A stretch of 64,000 bases of DNA from the NCBI GenBank assembly GCA_002633025.1, contig NMRB01001181.1, positions 99,880 to 163,879 on the forward strand. Reading direction: 5' to 3'. The stretch is from Notospermus geniculatus. Lineage: Eukaryota > Nemertea > Pilidiophora > Heteronemertea > Lineidae. The notes under the pieces were generated by a model. It ran no database searches and had not been told where the DNA came from. It saw only the letters and a program-made list of their open reading frames with translations. The translations under genes and the position numbers were made by a program. Numbering within the stretch: position 1 is the first letter of the stretch; every line of letters begins with the position of its first letter. Positions 51,001 to 63,000 of this stretch are shown one piece after another.

Positions 51001-54000
51001 CAGACCTCGGAAGTGTCCTTACGAAGCCCGAATTTTGATATGACTTATAGTTTTCGAAATATCAAGATATTAACAAAAAAACAAAATTTGCTGTTTAGGC
51101 CTTTTGACATCATGACATCACCGAGATTGCCGTGTGTCATCTGTGACGTCGGCAACGTCATGGAATGACGTCATTATGCCACTCGAACAGGTATGACGTC
51201 ATTACGTCCCCCAAGCGCTCCTAATGACGTAACGCGTCTCGCATGAATGTAGAAGCTTCCCCACTGAAGTGAACGGGTATTGCCTACGGTAGTTGTGTCA
51301 AATATGAAAACATGCAAAAAGAACTTAGGCCTGCCTTAATACCTTATCATAAAGTTCTTCATGGGAAAGCTCTCATGAAATGCTTTTCAATGAATTACAG
51401 AAATTTTTCTGCTTTTGGTGGAATTGCCGCTGGCACTGAAGTTACTTGAGCCTTCTGGTAAAATTATGTGTTGCTAATTTCAGGTGCCAGTATAGTGAAG
51501 TCTCTTTTCATTGTTGAGATGTTTTTGACAACTGCTGCTGGGGAATGATCTCCACGACTGTCTTCGGACAATTTGATTCAGAACTGAAAAAAAATGATTA
51601 CTTCAGCTCATTCTTTTCTTCTTCTTGTCGTTTCAGATAGCCCACCTACGATATTCAAAAACCAACCGCAGGCGTCGGAGGTTGAGTTAGAAAAGGGCAG
51701 AAAAGTATTCCTTTGTGAAACGAATGGAAGTCCCCCCTTAGTATACACTTGGTTAAAAGACAATGTTCAGTTTTCGACAGGGGCAGCGTTGGTTTTAAAT
51801 TCACTGAAAAAAACGGACGCCGGTGACTATCAATGTAAAGCTAACAATAACTTTGGTGCTCTACTTAGTAAGAAGGCAACGCTGGAAGTTGCATGTAAGT
51901 ATACACGAGACGTGTCCTGTCCTGTTCTTGAGTATGGCAGAGTTGGAGCCATCTGTTGGCCTGTTGAGGAAATGTTTCTTCTGTAAACACAGCTTGCTAC
52001 CTTACTCGGCTTTCCTGGCATGCCTGGCCCCAGGATCCTATCTAGCAGCTGAAAGGGCAGTTGTCGTCCTGAGTATATATACAAACCAACGAGAGCTTTC
52101 GTCCACATGAACTATGCCAATTTTCCGTTTAGTCATCTTTTCGTTCACGTTATTTCAAGTTCGTCCTCAGAATAGCTACCAGCCGCATCACAAAGTGAAA
52201 TAATTTGTGACTGTAGTGTGTATTTAGTTTATATGGACAAAATCTATCACTGACGTCACAACGGTCATGTGACTGGAAAGAATCAGCCATGTTGGTTGTC
52301 AAATGGCCGGCGATGATGTCCAAACTGTCACGTCATGACATTTTGACATCACGATCTGTATGTTGACGATGTGTTTGTGCATGACGTCGCTTCACATTTT
52401 GACGGCCAATATGGCGGCATCGTGTCGTCGTGGAAATGTGACGTCACGGTAGGAACCTTTATACTTTGTAAATAGACTCAGGACAACGTTCTTCGGGATA
52501 GGCTAAGTGCACGACTTGAGATGGCTGCAGACCATGAATGCTCAAACGGTTCCAACAAGTGTGCACACAGCACAAGTCTCATCTGAAAGTCCAAATTGAC
52601 ACAAGTTATGTTTTTCTCTGTACAAACCTTAAGATCCTGAATGGCAGAGTGATGCTCGGATTACTGAATATGCCTTAAACTAATAGACTTAGACTTTGTT
52701 AATATTTATAATAACGGCTGTGTAAATAACATAAGTTATTATAAGTTATGTACTATGTTATCACGTGTTTTATTTTGCATTCCAGATATGGGAAGTTTCA
52801 GTGCCACTCAAGACCAGACCCTGACTGTGAAACAGGGTGATGCCATCACGATCTCAATACCATCCATAGACAGTGTTCCAGACCCTGAGATTAAATGGTT
52901 CCAAGGAAAAACAGAGATTACCAATCAAGAACAAGTGTATAAATCATTAAAAAATGACTTAATTATCCTAGAGGCAAGGGCAAGTGATAATAATAAAGTG
53001 TATAAGGCAACGGCTATTGACCCAATACTTCGAGGGAGACGAGATACTCCTAAATACACACTGTCCGTACAAAGTAAGTACCCTTATGATACAACAATTG
53101 GCCCTACCATTGAACTGGCCAAAATTGATCATAACCACTGCAGTGCAGGCATATTTTGATCTTATGAGGTTGAATGCCATAGGTTACAGTTCGAGTGAAG
53201 TTACGTCACTATTTTAATGGGAAAACGTGTTAAAATGCGTTGAATGATGTCGTCCTGCCGATTTACCAGGATTTTTCTTTATTTCCAGGTTCTAGTGGTT
53301 CAACGCAGAACATTCCACCGAAATTCATTATCAAGCCGAGTCATACCACTGCCAAACTTGGCGATTTTTCTGCTGTACTGGAATGTGTTGTCAGTGCAAG
53401 GTGAGAATTATAGCCTTTAATATCGCAGATAACCGGCTCTTATATATGACTCAGGATTTATGTGGGTCTTTTAATAGAAGTCCTTAAATTTGAGGTTTTG
53501 ATTTAATGGCAATTAAAAGTCATTAAATTTTGCCTATTTTGCTTAGATGTCATAAAGGTCTTTAAATCTAAGAAAGAAGTCTGGTCATAAAAGTCGTTAA
53601 ATCTGAGTAATTAGGCCTACCCGAGTTGTTCTAGTCGTTGGGCCTAGTCTTCCTGTTCTGAAGCCCCTGTCTTAATCTTAGTAATTTAGGCCTAGACTGG
53701 TCCCCGGTCTATAAATATAAAATATATAGACCGGTACTGCCTGCGAGTTTCATGGCGTTGATTGGTCCAATTCGAAAACCAACGGACTTGCCACAATCGG
53801 TTGGAAAATCAGCCATGTGTCATTCGCTATGGCACTTTTTAAGGCTTTTGCATGCATTGGTTTCAAGGACCCAAACTCAGTCTTTCATCTGGCATTGATT
53901 ATCTCTAAGGCACGCTTTGTAGCAAGCGAAAAGTGATATTTATTCACTGCAATGTTGATATTTACCAGCCGCCGCCATGATTCCTCGTTGCAACTGGTAT

Positions 54001-57000
54001 CCGGTCCTTCGTCATGTGGTTGTACGTGTTCTAAGTGCAGTCATGACTGGATACTAGTCACTTCCGGCGGCTGCCAGATTTCTGCCGTCCTCAGTAGCCA
54101 GGACCGATCCTCCACTACATCCAGCCCGCCAGCGCCACCAGCGGAGGATCGGGTACCAATCTAATTTAGGCCCAGTCTACCTGTTCTGAAGCCCTTCATG
54201 CTTCCCGGGAATAGCTGAAACAGGTTCTATATTTAGATCAACTCGGTCATTAAAAGTCTTTAAAAAGGTCCCAAATTTCATGCTCAGCTGAGAGCATAAA
54301 CCCTGATGACTGATGAACTCAAGTTGAATATCAAGGAAATGTTATGAGACACTAACCAGGTGTTATCAAGTGGTATCAAGTGTAAAAAAAAACTTCAATT
54401 AGTCATATCACAATATAGTGCCCTGGACATGATCTCAAGAGTATGATGTTACAGTTTGTTGCACGTCAGTTTCAAGGGCTGACATGAAATCAAGTAATCT
54501 TCACTACCAAGTACACTGTAGTGTAGACTATAGCTATTATGTCAACCGGCCATACCCCCACTGATTATATACTGCATTAAAGCGAACTGGTCATGGCAGT
54601 CAAGGCTGGCACGACAATAGCCCCAGCGGTTACGAAACGTGCCCTGCTAACGGACGACGATGATGACGGACGCTGCAGCATGACAAAAGCTCACCCCAGG
54701 TGAGCTAATGACACTAAGAATAATTTCGTGGCCCACGAAATTTAAAATTTCAAAATTACAAGTTCCGTATTTTCGTGGATTACATCCCTAGGTAAGCCTA
54801 GATTTGCAGGTGACCATGTTCTAAATGCTATTTGAAGGCAGCAAAGCCACAGCAGCTGTGCAAATATGCTTTGAGTATGCAATAAAGTTCCTGACATGAC
54901 TACAGTATATAAAGTAATAGATTCAAGATGGCGCGTTTGATTCTCTATTCTATTTTGACTAATTCCCTTTAACCATCGAAGGCAAAGCAACACAAGTTCT
55001 TAATCTTAGGCCACTGCAATTATTAATTCTGTTTAGCGGGCAAAACCTTCAAAAATCAGTTGTACATGTAGGTGGGAGGAATTAAAATTAAAATAAAAGT
55101 TGGCCAAGATCCCTTTTTTGTCTTCAGAACATGTTTTAGTGACAATGAATTGTAGGAGGGAAAAATAAAAATAAAATCAAACCAACATGCATGAAATATT
55201 CAAAGATAAGTGATGTATTTGAGCTTGGAACATAACTTTGTTTGATGTTAATTAATTTTTTCTGGTCTCCACTCTGCCTCTGGCATTTCGGAGGGGAATT
55301 GGAAAATTAAAAAAACATGAAAAATCCATTTTTATTTTTATTCCAAAAATGGCAAATACAATGTCGGCTCGCCCGCTAAACAGATCCAAAAATGGCAAAT
55401 ACGATGTCGGCTCGCCCGCTAAACAGATAAAAAAATTGTAGTGGACTTACCACAGTGCAAATGGCTTTGGTCTGTTTTGTCGTGAAACTTTATATATTAC
55501 GTCGAAACAATTTTGCCACGGTTTGTAAAAGTCAGTAAAAACTCACTGGAATTGTGTTGAATAAAATCCTGCACTTGGAAAAAAGTAATAAGATACCAGC
55601 TAATCTTATCGTGTTGAGCGTAGTACAGTGTTGTAGAAGTCACCTTGCTAATTTGATACCTGATGGTTTAATCCCTCTCCATGTGGTTCTTATAACCACC
55701 TGATTTCTCGTTCTGTATGGAGGAAAAAGTTTGAGAGTGATTAGCTCTGAGAAGTATAATGTATACATGTAAGTGAATTTTGTGCCGTCGCTAATTTTCA
55801 CTCACTCAGCAAATGAGTATTTCTGTATGAGTGCTGAGTTTGTAATGACTGGCCGTCAAATGTGTGGTGGTCTAGGAAAACCTGTCGGATGTCGCTGAAT
55901 GATCGACAAGGGGTGTCAGATTGCCTGTGCATTGATCTGCTACTGTTTACCTGTTGGCATAGTACATTTCAGCTATTGAAATATGAGGGTTCACCAAGGC
56001 CATTAACACTTTCCTCAAATGTGACATCCGGCGGGTTTTCCTAGACCGCCTTACAAATGGTTGCCATTTTTTCTTGATTCAAAGTTTTAGTGGGGTATAC
56101 ACACCATGGCGTGTGCACAAATTCAACAAATTACTTTCGTCTGTCAGTTATTGAACAACAGCAGATGGATTGGTGTGCTGATTGCAGCCTGCTGTAGCAG
56201 AATATAGTCCAGCCTCAACTGACTGACAACAATGACGTCAAAACCTCACCACATGATGTTTTGACGTCATCACCTGTAGTGTGCATGTAGATGCTATGTT
56301 TTTATGGCTATAGATGTGTACCGAATTTTGTGACCCATGTTTGTACGAGTGGCGTGACGTTGTAGTGCATCCAACACATGCTGATGCATTGTGACACCGT
56401 GTAAACATGGTCTGCAATTTATGGTACATACCTATAGTATGGCGGCACGTACAAGTGTGACGTACGTACGTGGGAAACCTCTGTCGAAGTATAACTCCTC
56501 GGCTCTGTCACGAATGATTCACGACTTATCTTTATCATAATTATCCTAGTATCATTTTTGATTGAGCAATTCTATACCAATTATAGAAAGCAGAAATGAC
56601 CTAATGATCATGTTTTATTAAAACTCTGTAAACGTCCTAATCAAACACACGAATTGGGCCTGTGTCAAACCTGCTCTTTAGACAACATTCGATCAATTAT
56701 TTTGACCTTTAATAGGACCTTCTTCATATCTGTGCCAATTAACGGGGCAACTCGGAGAGTTGCCAATCAGTTACAAAAAATAATAGACTTGCTGGAAGCA
56801 GGGTGATTGATAACATATTTTTTGGTGCAGGGGATGCCAGGAAGTTAACCTCTGGCTCCATGGGAATTTTACGTTTGTTTATGACTCTGTAACAAAGGAG
56901 TCTGGAGATTTTGTTAAAATTCCCTTGCCAATCTTTTTTGGGTTATCATGTGTCATGTACATCATGGCACTAGTCAGATATAAGATATCGAAGTAATGCA

Positions 57001-60000
57001 CATATCAAGTGTGTGGGTGGTGGCGCATTGGTTGCTCGTCTGACACAAACCAAGGTTCAAGTGATTGAATGAGTACTGGTAACTGAATGAGCTGCTCCTT
57101 GGGTTCCCCAGAAAGGTTTCTGGAGAGTGGAATAATAATTTACATGATTTAAAGCACTTTAACCCGTTAACTGGGTGGGACGTCGTATTACGTCATCACA
57201 AAATCTGGGGAACCCCCGAAAACACCCAAGGATCTCAGCTTGCGTATGGCGTAATAGTACATGTACGGCCTGCAAGGAAATGGCGCTTCACATTGCGTAG
57301 GACGTCCTGAATGAACCTTGTCAAATACTTTTTTTTGGCAATTTTTTTCTAAGAAAAATTTTTTTTCAAAAATTAATTACACAGTTAATGAGTTAAGACG
57401 GTGTAACAGTGGAAAGCATGAAATAAGTGCCTCGCATCAAGTGCAATGAATGTTCAAGATGAGATGAAATTGAAACAAGTTTACCGGTCCATGACGTCGT
57501 GAGGCCATGGCAGCGTCTCGAATGTAATGCACTAACATTGTGTACAAATTGCACTTCATGACGTCATGATGTCATAATGATGAAATAAAAATCTTTTCTT
57601 CTTTTCATTGCAGACCTCTTAGTTTTGTCACAATCGAATGGTATTTCCATAAAGCTGGAGATCGAAAAAAGATCACACCGTCAGACACTCAATACAAAGT
57701 AGGGGGTTTTAAAAGGACGTTGACAATAAAACAGCCGAAAAGCAGTGAAAATGGAGTGTATGAGTGTTATGTGTCATTTAATGTTCCCGGAGGAAACGCC
57801 ATATACCCATCGTTGTCTGCTAAAGCAAATTTTACAGTCTATGGTAAGTATTGATTGAGTATTTTGATGAAACATTGAAATTAAAGAATTTTTGAAGAAA
57901 AAAAATTGTTTTTTGCAGCTTTGCATTGTACATGTATTTTCTTGAAAAAATTATTAGACCACCTCGGTTATTTCCTCTCCTTTCCCTTTATATAGGTCCG
58001 ACAAAAAGTTTATTCAGCCTTTTGTGCCACATTCTATTCAAGCATACTATTACCTTGTAAAAACAGGACTTCACTTACTTCAGTCATAATTATAAGCATA
58101 AAGTCCGTATGATGCTATAGATGAGATCAAACTTCGTAATTAGGTCATTGCCATGGATAATTCGCGCATGCGCATTTTGCCGTTTTCCTTGGTCCAAGCC
58201 GGAAGTCGATGTTTTAATGGCTTTCAACGAAGGATTCGCGGTGGGTCGCACATTTTGCCGTTTTCTGTGGGTTTTTCGCCCAGCTTTGTGTTTATAAGTG
58301 TGTGGGTCCTCGAGATAATCACCTGGTGCTCCTGAAAATCGTTACCATCACGAAAATCGGGTGAGATTTACAGAAAAATTCGCCCAGGTTGGGTCTCCGA
58401 ATGGACTAAAATGGCGATTGCACGTGGCCGGTCGATCGCGAATTCACCCCATTCTTCGCTCAAACTTAGGGAAACCAGCGGGGAAACCAGTGAGTTTTCC
58501 GTTCCTCAACTGTTACCAGACCCGTTCACAGTGTAATTAAGAGCTCCCCTGCAGAAATATCGAAGAGAACCACCAAAAATGCTGCCGATTGCCGGAATCC
58601 TTCGTTGAAACCAATGTAAACACACCAGCCTCCGCGTTGTCAAGGAAAATGGCTAATGCGCATGTGCGGGTTGCCAAGAAATCGCCATGACGTCATAAAC
58701 GACGACCTAATTTGAACTGATCTATAAATGCTGCTTGACAAATTTACGCTTGATTAGAAGCGATGTAAAGATGCAGTTCAGATCATTCCTTTTTAGCTCA
58801 CCTCTGTGAGGTGAGCTTCTCCCATGGTGTGTTGTCCGTCGTCCGGCGTCGTCCGTCGTCCGGCGTCGTTAACAGGGGTGGCACGTTTCTAAACCGCTTG
58901 GGTTACAAACTTGAAATTTGGTGTACAGGTACCCTATGGTAAAAACTATCTCTGGACCGANGATCCTTCAACATTCACCATGAGAGTCATAGTTTCACAC
59001 TTAACCATGGAGACTTGTCACAGAGGTGAGCACAATGGCCCTGGCCATTTCATGGTCTGAACTTACGACATGGTCCTTCTAACAACAGGTCCATTATTTC
59101 TTCATTTATGGGAAGTCAATTTCTATGTTTGATATTGTCTTGGTGTAGTTTGAGCAGTTTGAGCAACACATCAGTATATACAAAACGATTTGAGAGTTTG
59201 TAGAACCTATTTTAATGGAAAATGAGTGAGTCATCTAGAGGTGGTCTAATAATTTTTTCCAGAGCTGTGTATTCACCCCTTCAATGGCCTTACAACTTGT
59301 TTTCCTCGCCCTCTTCCAGTTGCCCCTGCAATAAATGGCGTTACATCACCCATTGAGTCACGGATGGATTATGGTGACACAGCAACGATAACATGTCCAG
59401 TGTCTGGCTTTCCAAAACCCACCATCAAGTGGTTCAAAAATGCTGTCCCAATCACGACAGGTGTTGGAACGAAGTAAGTGAATCCTAACATGAACAACAG
59501 AAAAATCAAAAGGGGATTTGCAGCATCTTGCTGTGCTGCTATGGTGAAATTGGACTTCCAATTAATTTTGAATATTGACATGACATTTTGTGTAACAACT
59601 GATTCTATTGGTCTGAAACTGTTGCCACCCTTGGCAGGCAGTCTAAGGTCAAAATTAACCGCTCTTAACCAAAATTTTTTCTATGCATTCCTTATAGGTA
59701 CAAAGACATTAGCAGTGGGGTCATCCAGCTGACATACGTGACCCCAGATGATTCTGGTGTTTACCAATGCTTCGCGAAGAATCAAGTTGGTGAAACTTCC
59801 GTCACCACAAACCTCATGGTCATCAGTAAGTGAAAAGCACCCAGTTCAGTATATTCTTGAATAATGTAGATGCATCATACCTGCCTACCTTCATGGCATT
59901 TTGAGGTCAAAATACGTGTAGGCCTACTTTAATTATGGCCACTGATGAGTTTTCGTGGTGTTAATGTTTATGATTTTCTCTCCAGGTGCTCCAGCCAAGA

Positions 60001-63000
60001 TAGTCAAGCCACCATCAGCAGCAGCTGTAATCGCTGGTGCTAATGTGCGTTTTGAATGTCAAGCATCCGGGGCTCCGAAACCTACCATTAAGTGGAAGAA
60101 AAGTGAGTCGGACATTGGACACCTCACACCCTTCTTTACACCCTTGTTACAATAAGAAGATTTTAATGCTGTATGATGTAGTCCTGGTGGTGACGCCGAC
60201 GAGCCATCTGAAGCCTAGCGTACATCACACTTGCGACTGGAGACAACTAGTCGCCACTGAGCTACTGGCGACTGGGAGGATCTGGCTGAAACTGGAGGTG
60301 ACGACTGATCAGTCGCCAGAAACGGTCGATGTACACACCTTGCGACTCACTGGAACTGAGATTTTGCCAGTCGCTACAAGTTGCAGTTGCACATGTTCAA
60401 CTTTCTAGTGACTAGTTGTACCCAGTTTCGTTCAGTCGCTGCAGTGTACACGGGCTTGCGACTCATCAGTGCCATTTTTCTGAACGAAACCTAGTCTTGT
60501 TGAGTCTCAGCGCCCCAGATGTTACATGTACCTGAGTTGCTGCTTGTCGCAAGTGCGATGTACGCAGTCAGGACATGATGACTGATTGGATCCTCCTAGT
60601 TTTACTGAGTTGCTGAATTTGCAGTTTGCGCACAGCGCCTACATCACCAGCGACTGATCAGATCAGTTACTTCCAGTCACAAGTACAATGTACGCCTGGC
60701 TTGAGAGAGTCAATTGACGCTGGGGGTTCAAGTGGAATTTCCTGGTAGGAAACATGGAGGCCTGCCGTGGGAAAGTGATGATCAGAAATGTATGGAATAC
60801 CAAGTTTATATTTTCCGTCATTATTTCCATTACAGAATCCCAGTTTGAAACCAAGGAGATCAAAAGTGGTGGCCGCTTCCAGATCATGGAGAAAGCTTTG
60901 TTGATCACTGCTGCTGAAGTAACAGACACAGCAGAGTACGAGTGCATTGCTACCAATGCCAAAGGGACAGATTCAGCCGCTGCTAACCTCAAAGTTGCCA
61001 GTAAGTTTCATTGTTATATCGTATACGCAAATATTTCGCAAATATTAATACTCGCATAAAAGTTTTCCCCAACGATTCAGTCAGTTCTTTCCTGCTAACT
61101 TGGTTCCTTGGGCATCCAACGGTGGCGCTACTGACAATTCGTATCAGAGCCCAGTGCTTCCCGACACTCATCCCATCCCATGATTCATAGCGCGAATGGC
61201 GACTCGCTTCCAGTGGTTATCATTCATTGATTTCAATTGTTTTGGGAGTTACATGTACATATACTATAGTGAAATAAAGTTTGTTAACGGGAATCAGTGT
61301 TGATGCAATTTGCAACTTCGACACAGCTGATTGCTATCGTCGGCATCTGTGTATGCGGTGACTAGGCACTGTTTACTTACACTCGGGCAGGATATCGGTA
61401 TTGGTGATTTTAAGATGGCTATTTTTTGGGCCCTTGACGCGAACATTAATCCACGCGAAACAGAGAAAAATTGCTCAATTCGTGAAATATTAATATCCCG
61501 CGAAAATTTTTGCGTGTACGGTAGCCTTATTCAACCAACTTGACAGATTTATGTATAAAAGATGAGATTAAGTTCATAGATGTGTTAATAAGTTTCTGTT
61601 AGTCTGCTAATTGCATCAGCCATCCATTTGTGGATGATTACTGATAAATGTTTGATCAGATCTAATAGATGCTGATTATAAAATTCATCAGTTTTCTGTC
61701 AGATTAAAGTTAAAGTTAAAGTTTGGGTTTATGGTCTGATATCAACAACGGTAGAGGTGTCATATCTGACTTTACACTTTAACCCCAGTCTATCCTGAAA
61801 CCTTTCAGTAGAACTCAGATGAGCTGCTCCTTCAGCGATACAATCCGAGCATTTCCGACCGGTACCCATTTATACACCTGGGTGGAGAGAGGCCAGTGAG
61901 GCAAAGAGACTTGCCCATAAGTCTCACGCCCAGTGGGATTCGAACCCGGGACCCTCTGACTGCTAGACGGGAGACCCGAACCACTACACCACCGTGGTTC
62001 CCCTAAATTCAACTGTACAAACTGTTGCAAGTATGATAAATTTCTCATTTTCAGTTCGTACGGTGATTACTAGGCCACCTCAGAATGTTGATGTAATCAA
62101 GGGTTCCCTGGCGACCATGAAATGTGGTATTCAACACAGCCCGGATGTCAAGGTCAACGTTCAGTGGTTCCTTAACGGTAACCTTATTACGGACTCAAGA
62201 ATGCAAGTACTGGCTGACTACACCCTGCAGATTTCTTCGGTCAGAAGTGACGACATTGGTACTTATCGCTGCCAGGTGACGTCACTCGCTGGCAATGATA
62301 GCAAGAGTGCTGAGTTGAAAGTTGTTGGTGAGTATGATGAAACATGTACATGTAAATACGGTAGTCGAAACACTAGACTCTAACACGTTGACTGCCATGG
62401 CTAAAATATCATTTTATCCGCCATTGCCATGACTACCAGGCCTATTTCAAGTTATTTCATATTGCTAACTACATGTATGAGTCATAGCTGTACGCCCTCT
62501 AGCGTGTTCCCATACATCTGGTCAATCCCCACTGCCAGTATGATCATTGGAAGGCTCTTCGTCATTGCCAAGCTTGTCAATATTAATAGAAAATGCATTA
62601 GCACTACTACGAGTATACTCGTAGCTGGCAATGGGGTGGACACCAGTGACTACAAGCGTACTCGTAGCTGGCAGTCAACATGTTAAAAGTTCAGTACCAG
62701 GCAGTCGTCATTATGATGTGTATTTTTGTACTCGATGCCAGTGCATTACGTTCATGACTCCATGGCAGCGTCACGACACCATGGACCGGAATACCCGGTC
62801 TATGGCAGCAACATGGTTAACCGTAAAACTTCCATATGACCAAAACACTTTGCCAACTGATTGTAACTCCGTATATTTTGCTCCCTTTCAGAGTTGCCTT
62901 ATCCTCCAGCAATAACACTTGTGACCCTGAACACAGCCTCTGATAGAAAGGTTGACATCAGATGGAGCCCTGGTTTTGATGGCAACAGTCCGATCAAGGA

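Larger units (their letters stand above)
12089..51636 (+). other. sdk: sdk intron 1 (39.5 kb, repeat-rich)
   Basis: A very long first intron between the signal-peptide exon and the Ig1 exon. It is filled with MITEs, SINEs, a tandem duplication and a minisatellite, each listed separately. I found no convincing nested gene on either strand. A long first intron is common in this gene family and may carry enhancers. Confidence 0.7.
53401..57613 (+). other. sdk: sdk intron 4 (4.2 kb)
   Basis: Holds short repeats of TTAAATCTGA type (53460-53620), an inverted CCGGTCTATA hairpin (53702-53735), a fragment of the AGCTCAC/GTCCGT repeat in inverse (54600-54712), TIR elements at 55027 and 55863, a SINE at 57012 and a TTAA MITE at 57159. 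No coding exon was found. Confidence 0.8.

Noticed and set aside
58153-58335. 60-codon frame in sdk intron 5 with a hydrophobic end
   Set aside because: It lies in a probable inverted-repeat element (58131-58727) and no splice signals would join it to the sdk frame.
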